Assembly (NCBI GenBank): GCA_937936785.1
Contig: CALDDQ010000001.1
Coordinates: 1-64,000, forward strand
Direction: 5' to 3'
Origin: an uncultured Endomicrobiia bacterium
GTDB taxonomy: Bacteria; Elusimicrobiota; Endomicrobiia; DTEH01
DNA: 64,000 bases
A program made the position numbers and the translations under genes. The first letter of the stretch is position 1, and each line of letters starts with the position of its first letter. The notes under the pieces are model-generated. The model was not told where the DNA came from. It worked only from the letters and a program-made list of their open reading frames with translations, and made no database searches. Below are positions 16,097 through 25,671 of the stretch, piece after piece.

Positions 16097-17575
16097 ATGT
16101 TAATAAAATATAGTATATTACGAAGTTTAAGTTTGTCTATTTTATTTTTTTATTTGCTAATGTTTTTTACAGGATGTGCAACTCAGTTAACTTATTATAA
16201 CAACTTAAAAACTCTAATAAAAACTGATAACTATCCCAAAGCGATTTCTTTGCTAAAAGAAAATAAAGAAAAAGAATATGGTGAGAAAAATCTTTTATTA
16301 TATTATCTTGACGAAGGAATATTAAGTCATTACTCATGTAATTTTCAAGATTCTATTATATCTCTATCAAAAGCAGAAAAACTTGCAGAAGAATTATATA
16401 CAAAAAGTATTTCTCAAGAGGCAATGTCATTTCTAATTTCAGATAATGTAAAATCTTATTATGGAGAAGATTTTGAACGTATATTTATCAACGTGTTTCA
16501 ATCATTAAATTTTTTAATGCTTGGAGAATATGAGAATGCGTTGGTTGAGGCAAGAAAAGTTGATCATAAGTTAAAAACTTTAAAGGTAAACTATGGAAAT
16601 AAAAATGTTTATAAAGAAGATGCGTTTGTACGTTATATTACGGGTTTGATTTATGAAAATGAGAGAGAGTATAATGATGCTTTTATTTCATTTAGAAAAT
16701 CTATTAATGAATATACTACAAATAATTTAATTTATTCTTTTTCTATGCCTACGGATTTGTTGTATAGAAGTTGTAAAGTTGCAAAAAAAATTGGATTTAG
16801 AGATGAGTTTGAAGAAATTAATAAAAAGTATAATTTAAGTTTGTTTTGGGATAAAATAAAATATGACACAAATTTAGGAGAACTTATTTTGATCCATTAT
16901 AATGGTTTTGCTCCATACAAAATTGATCATTTTATAGAAGTATCTTTTGGAGAAGGATGGGCATATGTAGGTAGTGTAGAAGTTGGAAATGACGCTAAGA
17001 GCGATGTAGAAAAAGCTGGCCGTATTGCACGAAGTATTGCTTCAGAAGAACAATTTGTTGTAGCATTTCCAAAATTTGTAACAAGTGATTCTCAGATAAG
17101 TTATGCAAAAGTTGATATATACACAGTCCCAGTTTCTACAAATGAATTTTCTTATTTAGTAAGTTCTGTAGATACTTTTATAGTAGAAGATATTGATAGC
17201 ATCGCTATAAAAAGTCTTGAAGATAGAATTGCTAGTATAAGAATTAAATCTATTGCGCGTGCAACTATAAAATATGTTTTATCCAGGGCTATATCAGCAG
17301 AACTAGAACAAAAGACTAAAGATGAATTTACTAAGTGGTTAGCGAAAAAAGCTGTCCAAGTTGCATCTACTGCTACAGAAAAAGCTGATAAACGTTCATG
17401 GAGAACTTTACCTAAAAATATAAATTTTGCAGTAGAAAATTTGCCGCCAGGAACATATAAGTTAGAATTAAAATTTTACAATAATGCCAACCAAAAAATT
17501 TTATCAAAAACGATTGATAATATAAAAATTACAAAAAATAAAAAAACTTTTGTTACAATAAGAACTGGATATTGA
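16097..17575 (+). CDS. COG3014-like TPR lipoprotein
   Basis: 492 residues from ATG 16097; an upstream in-frame TTG at 16085 is less likely. The hydrophobic N-terminus ends in a lipobox-like FTGC. The first half is helical with TPR-like units (YPKAISLLKEN, LSHYSCNFQDSIISLSKAEKL, YENALVEARKVD, YNDAFISFRKSI). The second half is beta-rich, ending in PPGTYKLELKFYN and a last strand TFVTIRTGY. Order and length match the uncharacterised COG3014 family, which tends to occur with LpoB-like and LPP20-like genes as it does here. It is probably an outer-membrane lipoprotein facing the periplasm. Biochemical role unknown. Confidence 0.75.
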   Translation: MLIKYSILRSLSLSILFFYLLMFFTGCATQLTYYNNLKTLIKTDNYPKAISLLKENKEKEYGEKNLLLYYLDEGILSHYSCNFQDSIISLSKAEKLAEELYTKSISQEAMSFLISDNVKSYYGEDFERIFINVFQSLNFLMLGEYENALVEARKVDHKLKTLKVNYGNKNVYKEDAFVRYITGLIYENEREYNDAFISFRKSINEYTTNNLIYSFSMPTDLLYRSCKVAKKIGFRDEFEEINKKYNLSLFWDKIKYDTNLGELILIHYNGFAPYKIDHFIEVSFGEGWAYVGSVEVGNDAKSDVEKAGRIARSIASEEQFVVAFPKFVTSDSQISYAKVDIYTVPVSTNEFSYLVSSVDTFIVEDIDSIAIKSLEDRIASIRIKSIARATIKYVLSRAISAELEQKTKDEFTKWLAKKAVQVASTATEKADKRSWRTLPKNINFAVENLPPGTYKLELKFYNNANQKILSKTIDNIKITKNKKTFVTIRTGY

Positions 17576-17603
17576 TATGTATTACTAGGAGAAAAATTTT
17601 TTT

Positions 17604-19058
17604 ATGAATAAAAAATTTAAGTTGTTTGATATTTTAAGTTTTATTATTAGTTTTTTAATTTTTATTTCTAGCTGTGTTACTATAAAATCGTCAATGCCTT
17701 TGTGGGTAAAAGAATTTGGTACAAAAACTTTTTCAAAAGACGGTATTGAAGGTATCGGATTTGCCAGTTATGAACCTAGAAAACGTGATTCATATAAAAT
17801 TGCTAGAGATAACGCATATAATGATGCTATAAAAAATCTTGCATTAAAATTAAAGACAGAAGTTAAAGGTATAGTAGAACGTCAAATTAAGTCGCAATTA
17901 GATATTGTAGGTAAAAAACATAAAGAAGAATCACAAGAGATTTTAGATAGCATAACACAAGTAATGTTTGATACTGTTTTGGGAAGAAAGATGTTTGAAG
18001 AATACCAGGACGAAAAAACTAAACGTTGGTGGGTTTTTGTATGGATGAACAAAGAAGATGTTGATAAAACAATAGAGGAAGAATTAAAAAAACAAGAAAT
18101 AAAAAATAAAAATATTATGAAAGCATGCTTGGAATTGGAACGAAGTGCTAAACAATATTTATTTCCTTCACAAGGAAAACCTAAAGTTATTACTGCAATA
18201 AATATCTTTGAAAATATATTATCTCAGTTGCAACAAATAAAAGGTTTTGTAATAGAAAATGGTATTGACAGTATCTCATTTAAAATTGAAATTGAAAATA
18301 ATATAAAAATGTTATTAAATTCTATATTTATCCAACCTTTAGGTGAAACAAATTTTAATGTTTTAATAAATCAACCTTTAGACACTTTCTTGACTTTAAA
18401 AGTAAACGCAAAATATCAAAGTCGTAATTTAGATGTTGAAATGTTCCCTTTAAAACTTAGTTTTATAAAGGGAAATGGTAATATAGATTTAAATGTAAAA
18501 ACTGATGAGAATGGTATCGCAAAACCAAAAATATATAAATTAAATAACACAGATAACGAGATTGAAATTGTAGCAGATATTGAAGAGTTGGTTAAGTTTT
18601 CTGAAAGATTTAGATCTTTGGAGAATATAAGGATTCGTTATTATATTTTTGCTAAAAAAATACGCGAACTTAAAAAAGTTTATGTAGAAATAAAATCTTC
18701 TACAGAAAATATAGATTCAAGAATAGTAAATACTGAGATAATTTCAATTTTGAAAAAAGAAGGTTTTAATATAGTAGAAGAAAAAGATAATGCAGAATAT
18801 TTTTTATTAGGTGATTTTAGTATAGAATATTTAGGAAATAAAATTACACTTCCTGATGGTAAAATAATGGATTTTGGTGAAATGCATAGTGGAAATATAA
18901 ATGTAGAATTAAAAGATGTAAAAAAAAATGAAGTTGCTTTGAGCAAAAATTTTGTTGGTATAAAAGGATTCGGTAAAACAAAGATAGAGTCACAAAATAA
19001 TACAATAAAAAAACTTGGGACTTCTGCTGCAGATTATATAATTTCAACCTGGCAATAA
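17604..19058 (+). CDS. Large LPP20-like lipoprotein
   Basis: 484 residues, ATG 17604 preceded by AGGAGAAAAA. The signal peptide ends in FISSC, a plausible lipobox. Residues 30-160 are an LPP20-like domain paralogous to the gene at 14789: PLWVKEF, GIEGIGFASY, an Asn/Asp/Ala helix (NAYNDAIKNLALKL), VLGRKMFEEYQDE and the aromatic strand RWWVFVWM. Unlike the shorter paralogue it continues for more than 300 residues. The middle part is beta-rich and Ig-like (NVLINQPLDTFLTLKVNA, TDENGIAKPKIY). A C-terminal region resembles envelope-stress or CsgG-type alpha/beta modules (EIISILKKEGFNIVEE). It closes the four-lipoprotein cluster. Confidence 0.72.
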   Translation: MNKKFKLFDILSFIISFLIFISSCVTIKSSMPLWVKEFGTKTFSKDGIEGIGFASYEPRKRDSYKIARDNAYNDAIKNLALKLKTEVKGIVERQIKSQLDIVGKKHKEESQEILDSITQVMFDTVLGRKMFEEYQDEKTKRWWVFVWMNKEDVDKTIEEELKKQEIKNKNIMKACLELERSAKQYLFPSQGKPKVITAINIFENILSQLQQIKGFVIENGIDSISFKIEIENNIKMLLNSIFIQPLGETNFNVLINQPLDTFLTLKVNAKYQSRNLDVEMFPLKLSFIKGNGNIDLNVKTDENGIAKPKIYKLNNTDNEIEIVADIEELVKFSERFRSLENIRIRYYIFAKKIRELKKVYVEIKSSTENIDSRIVNTEIISILKKEGFNIVEEKDNAEYFLLGDFSIEYLGNKITLPDGKIMDFGEMHSGNINVELKDVKKNEVALSKNFVGIKGFGKTKIESQNNTIKKLGTSAADYIISTWQ

Positions 19059-19114
19059 AAAAATATTTTTTATTTCTTTAATTTTTCTCAAAATAAAGGA
19101 TCATAATATTACGT

Positions 19115-20302
19115 ATGCACAAAAAAAAATCTGAAACTATTTCATGGTATTTTGGAGATTTTGGTGGAAAATTTGTTCCTGAGACACTTTTTGAACCAGT
19201 GAATAAATTGGAAAAAGAATATTTTAAAATGTATAAAAGTAAAAAATTTATTTCGGAGTTAAGATATTATTATAAAAATTATGCAGGACGACCTACTCCG
19301 TTATATTATGCAGAAAAACTGTCACAATATTGTGGGTTTAAAATTTATCTTAAGAGAGAAGATCTGTGCCATACAGGAGCACATAAAATTAATAATACTA
19401 TAGGTCAAGTTATGTTAGCAAAAATAATAGGTAAGAAACGTATTATTGCAGAGACAGGTGCTGGTCAACATGGTGTTGCAACTGCGACTGCATGTGCGTT
19501 GTTTGGATTAAAATGTGTGATTTATATGGGTGAAGAAGATATGGTAAGACAAGAAATTAATGTATATAAAATGAAACTTTTAGGAGCAGAAGTTGTGTGT
19601 GTAAAATCAGGAACAAGAACTTTGAAAGATGCAATTAATGAATGTATGAGAGATTGGGTATCAAATGTTAAAGATACTTTTTATGTAATAGGATCTGTTG
19701 TAGGGCCTTTTCCTTATCCGCTTATGGTTAGAAATTTTCAGTCAGTTATAGGTTTTGAAACTAGAAACCAAATTTTGAATATTGAAAAACAATTACCAAG
19801 TTATCTTGTTGCTTGTGTTGGTGGTGGATCTAATTCTATGGGATTATTTAGTCCATTTTTTTATGACAAGAAAGTTAATATGATAGGAATCGAAGCTGCA
19901 GGTAAAGGAGTGAATTCTAAACACCACTCAGCTTCTCTTGCCAAAGGTAAAATAACTGTTTTACACGGTATGAAAACTTATGTTTTGGTAGATGATTATG
20001 GTCAGGTTCAACATACACATTCTATTTCAGCGGGGTTAGATTATCCAGCTGTTGGGCCGGAACATAGTTATTATAAAAGTATTTCAAGAGCAAGGTATGT
20101 TTCTTGTGATGATGATGGCGCTATTTTTGGATATGATTTGTTATCAAGGATGGAAGGAATTTTGCCAGCATTAGAACCTGCTCATGCAATTGGTTATATC
20201 GCTAAAAATAGGGAAAAGTTTAGTAGCAAAGATGTTGTTGTTATATGTCTCTCTGGGAGAGGAGATAAAGATGTTGGTATTATTAAAAATTATGGAATAT
20301 GA
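19115..20302 (+). CDS. trpB: Tryptophan synthase beta subunit
   Basis: 395 residues, the normal length of the major TrpB type. It catalyses the PLP-dependent joining of indole and serine to give tryptophan. Visible features are the N-terminal [15 protein letters not shown], the PLP lysine at about residue 91 in [10 protein letters not shown], the catalytic Glu at about 113 in [11 protein letters not shown], the phosphate-binding loop [10 protein letters not shown], and the C-terminal LSGRGDKD. No trpA or other trp gene lies in the window; upstream is the lipoprotein cluster and downstream, after 231 bases, folC. It may therefore pair with a TrpA encoded elsewhere or salvage free indole. Confidence 0.96.
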   Translation: MHKKKSETISWYFGDFGGKFVPETLFEPVNKLEKEYFKMYKSKKFISELRYYYKNYAGRPTPLYYAEKLSQYCGFKIYLKREDLCHTGAHKINNTIGQVMLAKIIGKKRIIAETGAGQHGVATATACALFGLKCVIYMGEEDMVRQEINVYKMKLLGAEVVCVKSGTRTLKDAINECMRDWVSNVKDTFYVIGSVVGPFPYPLMVRNFQSVIGFETRNQILNIEKQLPSYLVACVGGGSNSMGLFSPFFYDKKVNMIGIEAAGKGVNSKHHSASLAKGKITVLHGMKTYVLVDDYGQVQHTHSISAGLDYPAVGPEHSYYKSISRARYVSCDDDGAIFGYDLLSRMEGILPALEPAHAIGYIAKNREKFSSKDVVVICLSGRGDKDVGIIKNYGI

Positions 20303-20533
20303 TTTTTAAAATTTATTTAGAGTAAAACAAAAATATTTAATGTGTTTAGCAGATAAATAAAAGTGTAGATTTTTTTTAGCAAGTAATATGTTTTTTTGAA
20401 TTTTTCGTGGTTTTTAATAAAAATTTAATAGTAATCAAAAAGTTAACAATTTTTTTGTTAATAAAATTTTTCTATAAACTTCAAATTCATATCAAATAAT
20501 CAATCTGCAAAAAAATAATAATGTTCAAATAAA
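20303..20533 (+). other. 231-base AT-rich gap, no gene seen
   Basis: The longest stretch with neither a gene nor an RNA. It holds one all-A/T-plus-C hairpin (TTAACAA ... TTGTTAA) without a clear T tract after it, and no convincing promoter or RNA motif. A promoter for folC is expected here but I cannot pick one out of the AT-rich background. Confidence 0.5.
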
Positions 20534-21904
20534 ATGAATTATATAATAAAATTTCTTAATAAGTTTGAAAAAAAAGAATATGTAGTAAAAAATAATTATT
20601 CATTAGAAAATATAAAGTATGTTTTGCATAAGTTGGGCAATCCACAAGATAAAATAAAAAATGTAATTCATATTGCTGGAACAAATGGTAAAGGATCAGT
20701 CGCAAGTTATATCGCAAGAATATTGTTAAATCATGGATACAAGGTAGGATTATATACATCGCCACATATTTTTAATGTTAATGAGAGAATTAGTATAAAT
20801 GATGAACCAATCTCAAATAAAGATTTAAACAAGTACTTAGAAAAAATTTATAATATAAGTTTAAATTTGGGAAATACAAAAAGATTAACTTATTTTGAAA
20901 TTTTAACATGTGTAATGTTTTTATATTTTAATGAACAAAATAATGATTTTAATGTTTTAGAAGTTGGATTGGGCGGAAAACTTGATGCAACAAATGTGGT
21001 TAGAAAAACAATAATTTCTGTTATTACAAAAATTGATCTTGATCATACAGAAATTTTAGGTAATAGTATAAGAGAAATAACTTTAGATAAATCACAAATC
21101 ATTAAACCGAACAGTTTTTGTGTAGTATCTAAAAATTTTAATCAAGTAAATAAAATAATTGAAAGTGTATGTAAAAAAAATAGTGTTAAACTAAAATTCT
21201 TTGGTAAAGATTTTAATATAAAAAATGTTGAATATAATTTTGAAAAAAAATTTTTACGTTTTGATTATTATGGGAATAAAAAAATTAAAGGTGTTAAATT
21301 AAATATAATGTATCCAGCACAAGTTGAAAATGCATCAACTGCAATTGCTATAGCTGAAACTTTAATAGAGTTAGGTAAAATAAAAAAAATTAGTATAAAA
21401 AAAGTTTTGACTGCTATGTTATTAAAACTTCCTTCAAGATTTGAGATAGTTAATATATCATCAAAAATAATGAAAGTTAAAAATTCAAAATATAAAAATA
21501 AAATTTATAAATTATTTAATAAAAAAATGGAATTGATTTTTGATGGGACGCATAATCCTTCTGGATTTAAAAATTTTGTTAAGTTAATAAATAGGTCACC
21601 TTACAAAAATATAATATTATGTTTTACTATGATGAAAGAAAAAGATTATAAATCTTCTATCAAAATCTTGAGTAAAATAAAAAATAAAATAAATAAGGTT
21701 TTAGTTTATAAGATTGGTTCTTACAGATGTCAGAATGAAAAAATTTTGTATAATGAATTTAATAAATATTTTATAAAAAATGTATTAAAATTTAATAACA
21801 TTAAAAATTTATTGAACTTCTTGATAAATTTTAGTAAAAATAATTCTCATACAGTAATTTTTACAGGTTCATTATATGCACAAAAGGAGTTGTTTGAAAA
21901 ATGA
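20534..21904 (+). CDS. folC: Folylpolyglutamate synthase / dihydrofolate synthase
   Basis: 456 residues. It adds glutamate to folates (and to dihydropteroate in bifunctional members) using ATP. Mur-ligase-type motifs are present: the P-loop HIAGTNGKGSVASYI near residue 50, SPHIFNVNERI, EVGLGGKLDATNVV, the DLDHTEILG loop, ENASTAIAIAE, PSRFEIV and the C-terminal FDGTHNPSGFKNF. Protein composition is extremely Lys/Asn/Ile-rich even for this window. The stop overlaps the trxB start by ATGA, so the two are translationally coupled. Whether it also acts as dihydrofolate synthase cannot be read from the sequence alone. Confidence 0.93.
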   Translation: MNYIIKFLNKFEKKEYVVKNNYSLENIKYVLHKLGNPQDKIKNVIHIAGTNGKGSVASYIARILLNHGYKVGLYTSPHIFNVNERISINDEPISNKDLNKYLEKIYNISLNLGNTKRLTYFEILTCVMFLYFNEQNNDFNVLEVGLGGKLDATNVVRKTIISVITKIDLDHTEILGNSIREITLDKSQIIKPNSFCVVSKNFNQVNKIIESVCKKNSVKLKFFGKDFNIKNVEYNFEKKFLRFDYYGNKKIKGVKLNIMYPAQVENASTAIAIAETLIELGKIKKISIKKVLTAMLLKLPSRFEIVNISSKIMKVKNSKYKNKIYKLFNKKMELIFDGTHNPSGFKNFVKLINRSPYKNIILCFTMMKEKDYKSSIKILSKIKNKINKVLVYKIGSYRCQNEKILYNEFNKYFIKNVLKFNNIKNLLNFLINFSKNNSHTVIFTGSLYAQKELFEK

Positions 21905-22839
21905 ATTATGAAACCATAATATTAGGAAGTGGTCCTGCAGGTTTGACTTGTGGAATATACACCTCCCGGGCAAAACTGAAAACTTTAATTATAGATTTTC
22001 CTTTAATACCTACACAAATTGTTTTAACAGATATAATAGAAAATTATCCTGGTTTTCCTGAAGGAATAAGTGGGTTTGATTTATACAGTAAACTTAAAGC
22101 ACAATCTGAGAAGTTTGGATGTGAACATATTTCTGCACAAGCAGAGCCATCTTTTAAAGTTAAGGACAATAAAATTATCTTAGAAGTTGATAATAAATTA
22201 TATAAAACTGAAACATTAGTTTTAGCTACAGGGAGAAGATGGAAATCATTAGGCTTAGAAAACGAAACAAAATTTGTTGGTAATGGTATTTCATATTGTG
22301 GCACTTGTGATGCTGCATTTTTTAAAGAAAAAATTGTCTGTGTAATAGGAGGAGGAGACACAGCACTGCAAGAAACATTATTTATAAGTAAATTTGTTAA
22401 AAAAATATATTTAATTCATAGAAGAAAAGAATTTAGAGGAACAAAAATATTGCAAGAAAAAGTTTTTGCTAAAGATAATGTGGAAGTAATTACTCCTGCA
22501 ATAGTTGAAAAGTTTTTAGGTGATAAAAAAATTCAAGCAGTAGAAATTAAGTTCGTAGATTCTGAAAAAAAACAAATAATAAAATGTGATGGAATATTTA
22601 TTTTTGTAGGTGCAAGACCAAATACAGATTTTGTTAAAAAAAATCTTACAGAAACAAAAATTGATTTAGATGATGAAGGATATGTTATTACAAATAATAA
22701 AATGGAAACAAATATTGAAGGAATATATGCTTGTGGTGATTGTAGAAAAAATTTAGTAAAACAAGTTGTATCAGCATGCGGAGAAGCTGCTATAGCAGCT
22801 ATTTCGATAACAAATTATTTAGAACATAGAAAAATTTAA
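21901..22839 (+). CDS. trxB: Thioredoxin reductase
   Basis: 312 residues, typical for the low-molecular-weight enzyme. It transfers electrons from NADPH via FAD to thioredoxin. It shows the FAD-binding GSGPAGLTCGIY at the N-terminus, the redox pair CGTC (Cys 133 and 136), the NAD(P)H-binding GGGDTALQE, and the C-terminal GIYACGDCRKN with the AACGEAA-like helix. The usual basic HRRKEFR segment expected for NADPH preference is present. It follows folC with an ATGA overlap and is followed after 11 bases by the amidase gene. Confidence 0.95.
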   Translation: MNYETIILGSGPAGLTCGIYTSRAKLKTLIIDFPLIPTQIVLTDIIENYPGFPEGISGFDLYSKLKAQSEKFGCEHISAQAEPSFKVKDNKIILEVDNKLYKTETLVLATGRRWKSLGLENETKFVGNGISYCGTCDAAFFKEKIVCVIGGGDTALQETLFISKFVKKIYLIHRRKEFRGTKILQEKVFAKDNVEVITPAIVEKFLGDKKIQAVEIKFVDSEKKQIIKCDGIFIFVGARPNTDFVKKNLTETKIDLDDEGYVITNNKMETNIEGIYACGDCRKNLVKQVVSACGEAAIAAISITNYLEHRKI

Positions 22840-22850
22840 ATTTGTTTTTT

Positions 22851-24389
22851 ATGAGAACAATAAAATTATTTTTGATATTCATTTTTTTAATAAATGCTAC
22901 TACAAAAAAAAATGTACTTGAAATAAAACCTAGTAATAAAATAGAAACTTTAATAAACGCTCAGAAAATGTTTGAGTTGCAAACATATAGAATAAAAGGT
23001 AAAATTGATGATTATGTGCTATTAAAAGATTTATCTAAAATATTTTCTGCTACATTAACATATCATCCTAAATCTGGGTATATAAGTTTTAATTATAGAG
23101 GAGAAAAATTATATTTTTATACAAACAAAAATTTTTTTGTGAACAAAAAAAAAAGAGTTTATCTGTCTGCTGAAAATGTTATGCTTAATAATAAAGTTTA
23201 TGTCCCAATTACAATATTAAATCTTTCAGAATTTTCTGCTATTTTAGATGCTGAAATAAATTATCAAAAATCAAAAAATTTTTTAATAATAAATTTTATT
23301 GATAATGTTATTTTAGACTATTATGTTAGTGAAAGTTATGCTAAAATAAATATATATTTTAAACAACAGATTCATCATGAACAGTATTATAAAGATAAAA
23401 CGTTAATAGTGACAGTTTTTGGAGCAAAAATTTCTCCCCGGGAATATAATATAGTAAACGGTGTTGTAAACAAAATTTCTATAGAAACACAAAATAATAC
23501 AGGAAATATAAAATTATTTTTTTCAGAAACTAATATTCATATTAAAAAAGAAGATTATGGAGACAGAGTTTCTTATGAGATAATTAAAAGTCCTAACATA
23601 GATGTTTCTTCAGGTCCAATTTTTACTGAAACTGATAAGTCAAAATTATATGAAATAGATGCATCGTCAGAAATTGTAGAAAATATAATATTACCAGAAA
23701 AAGGTTCAAAATTTGTAATAGTCATTGATCCTGGACACGGTGGTGAAGATCCCGGGGCAATAGGACCTAATGGTACTTTGGAAAAAAACGTTAACTTAAG
23801 TATTGCAAAATATTTACAAACAATGTTGTTAAAGGAAAATTATGTGGTTTTTATAACCAGAGAAGATGATACATTTATTCCTCTGGTAGAAAGGACAAAA
23901 TTTGCAAATGATAGAAACGCAGATGTTTTTATCTCTATACACTGTAATGCTGCTATGAAAAGATCTGGAACTGATAATGGTGTTGAAGTATATTTTTTGT
24001 CAGAAAACGCTACAGATCCGCAGGCAGTTGCTACAGAAAAACTTGAGAATGAAGTCATAAAATTTGAAAAACAGACTCCTGAGTTAAATAAATTACAAAA
24101 AATTTTATGGTCTATGGTAGTTAATGAATTTATGAACGAATCATCCAAATTGTCAACATTAATTTTAAAAGAAGTTGTTCAAAGAACAGATCTTGCTAAT
24201 AGAGGAGTAAAACAAGCTGGTTTTTATGTTTTACGTGGTGCACAAATGCCTGCTGTGTTGGTAGAATGTGGTTTTATTTCAAATCCTTATGAAGAGATAA
24301 AATTAAATAGAGAAGATTTTCAAAAAGCAATTGCAAGTGGTATATTTGCTGGGATAAAAAATTATGAAGAATATAAAAATAATAAATAA
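22851..24389 (+). CDS. N-acetylmuramoyl-L-alanine amidase (Amidase_3)
   Basis: 512 residues from ATG 22851; a TTG nine bases earlier is less likely. An N-terminal signal segment is followed by about 270 residues of beta-rich sequence containing a copper-amine-oxidase-like or AMIN-like wall-binding region (YVLLKDLSKIF, KVYVPITILNL). The zinc amidase domain starts near residue 290: IDPGHGGEDPG (first zinc His at about 296), NLSIAKYL, SIHCNAA, and the closing VLVECGFISNPYE with the catalytic Glu. It cleaves the bond between muramic acid and the stem peptide, usually during septum splitting. Its end overlaps murI by 26 bases. Confidence 0.92.
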   Translation: MRTIKLFLIFIFLINATTKKNVLEIKPSNKIETLINAQKMFELQTYRIKGKIDDYVLLKDLSKIFSATLTYHPKSGYISFNYRGEKLYFYTNKNFFVNKKKRVYLSAENVMLNNKVYVPITILNLSEFSAILDAEINYQKSKNFLIINFIDNVILDYYVSESYAKINIYFKQQIHHEQYYKDKTLIVTVFGAKISPREYNIVNGVVNKISIETQNNTGNIKLFFSETNIHIKKEDYGDRVSYEIIKSPNIDVSSGPIFTETDKSKLYEIDASSEIVENIILPEKGSKFVIVIDPGHGGEDPGAIGPNGTLEKNVNLSIAKYLQTMLLKENYVVFITREDDTFIPLVERTKFANDRNADVFISIHCNAAMKRSGTDNGVEVYFLSENATDPQAVATEKLENEVIKFEKQTPELNKLQKILWSMVVNEFMNESSKLSTLILKEVVQRTDLANRGVKQAGFYVLRGAQMPAVLVECGFISNPYEEIKLNREDFQKAIASGIFAGIKNYEEYKNNK

Positions 24390-25272
24390 AAAATCTATAG
24401 GAATATTTGACTCTGGCATAGGAGGGTTGACTGTAGTTAAAGAAATAATGAATTTATTGCCTAATGAAAATATTGTTTATCTTGGTGATACTGCAAGAGT
24501 GCCTTATGGAACAAAGTCTAAAGAAACTATCATTAAATATTCTTTAGAGAATACAAAATTTTTGTTAAATCACAATGTTAAAATGATAGTAGTTGCATGT
24601 AATAGTGCTTCTTCCTATTCAATAGAACCATTAAAAAAAATTTTAAAAAAAATTCCTGTTATTGGAGTTATAGAACCTGGAGCAAAAACTGTTTGTGAAA
24701 AAACTAAAACAAATATAATTGGTGTAATAGGCACTACTGCTACTATAAAAAGTAATTCTTACAAAAAAACTATACTTAAATATTCTAAATCTAAAAAAGT
24801 TAAAATTTATTCTGTAGCATGTCCATTGTTTGTACCTTTAATTGAAGAAGGATGGATGGACAAAATTTATCAAGAAAAATATTATCAAAAACTTAGGTTA
24901 AAAAGAGTTGATTATGAAAATTATTATAACCGAATAATTAATCATGAAAAGATTTTAAAATATGTAGCATCTGAATATTTGTCTGTGTTAAAACAAAAAA
25001 ATATAGATTCTTTAGTTTTAGGATGTACACATTATCCTGCAATAAAAAAAGTTTTACAGGATGTTGTTGGAAAAAAAGTTGTTTTGATAGATTCAGCTAA
25101 AGAAACAGCTAAGAAAGTATATGAAATACTTAAATTAAAAAATTGGTTGAATGATAGTTTTAAATCTGGTTCAATAGAATATTATGTAACTGATTATCCA
25201 GATAAGTTTAAACTTGTAGGTTCATGGTTATTACAAAAAAATATAAAAAATGTAAAAAAAATCAGTTTGTAA
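24364..25272 (+). CDS. murI: Glutamate racemase
   Basis: 302 residues, slightly longer than usual because of a Lys/Tyr-rich insert near residue 170. It supplies D-glutamate for peptidoglycan. Signature motifs are IGIFDSGIGGLTV (catalytic-region Asp/Ser), YLGDTARVPYG, the first catalytic Cys in VVACNSASS, GVIEPGAK, GTTAT and the second catalytic Cys in LGCTHYP. The start ATG 24364 lies inside the amidase gene. Cell-wall synthesis genes murC, murB and ddl follow about 4 kb on. Confidence 0.95.
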   Translation: MKNIKIINKKSIGIFDSGIGGLTVVKEIMNLLPNENIVYLGDTARVPYGTKSKETIIKYSLENTKFLLNHNVKMIVVACNSASSYSIEPLKKILKKIPVIGVIEPGAKTVCEKTKTNIIGVIGTTATIKSNSYKKTILKYSKSKKVKIYSVACPLFVPLIEEGWMDKIYQEKYYQKLRLKRVDYENYYNRIINHEKILKYVASEYLSVLKQKNIDSLVLGCTHYPAIKKVLQDVVGKKVVLIDSAKETAKKVYEILKLKNWLNDSFKSGSIEYYVTDYPDKFKLVGSWLLQKNIKNVKKISL

Positions 25273-25293
25273 ATACATTATAAAAATTAAAAC

Positions 25294-25671
25294 ATGAAAT
25301 CACAAATGTATGAAGTTTATGTAGAAACATTTTTTTCTTCAGCACATAAACTTAAAAATTATAAAGGGAAATGTGAGCATTTGCATGGACACAATTGGAA
25401 AATAGGTGTTATGGTAAGAAGTAAAAATTTAAATAGTGAAGATATGGTAATAGATTTTAAAATTTTAAAAAATATAATAAATAAAGTTTTAATGAATATT
25501 GATCATAAATATTTAAATGATATTGATTATTTTAAAAAAAATCAGCCTACAGCAGAGAATATTGCTAAATATTTACACTTACAAATATCAAAACAGATAA
25601 AAATAAAAATTTTTTCTTTGAAGATTATTGTTTGGGAAACACCTATACAATATGCAAGTTATGAAAAATAG
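25294..25671 (+). CDS. queD: 6-carboxy-5,6,7,8-tetrahydropterin synthase (QueD)
   Basis: 125 residues, the usual size. It converts dihydroneopterin triphosphate to carboxytetrahydropterin, the second step to preQ0 and queuosine. Visible are the zinc His in FFSSAHKL, the catalytic Cys and two zinc His in GKCEHLHGHNW, VIDFKILK, and the NIDHKYLND and PTAENIAKYLH segments typical of the QueD/PTPS fold. It is the first gene of a queD-queC-queE-x-x-queF run, which makes QueD more likely than eukaryote-type PTPS. Confidence 0.94.
   Translation: MKSQMYEVYVETFFSSAHKLKNYKGKCEHLHGHNWKIGVMVRSKNLNSEDMVIDFKILKNIINKVLMNIDHKYLNDIDYFKKNQPTAENIAKYLHLQISKQIKIKIFSLKIIVWETPIQYASYEK

Noticed and set aside
20449-20475. 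Hairpin TTAACAA/TTGTTAA as a terminator of trpB
   Set aside because: A weak AT stem lying about 150 bases past the stop and not followed by a clear T tract.
25273-25293. preQ1 riboswitch upstream of queD
   Set aside because: Only 21 bases separate murI from queD and no preQ1 aptamer-like stem is present. The gap before queF is 15 bases.
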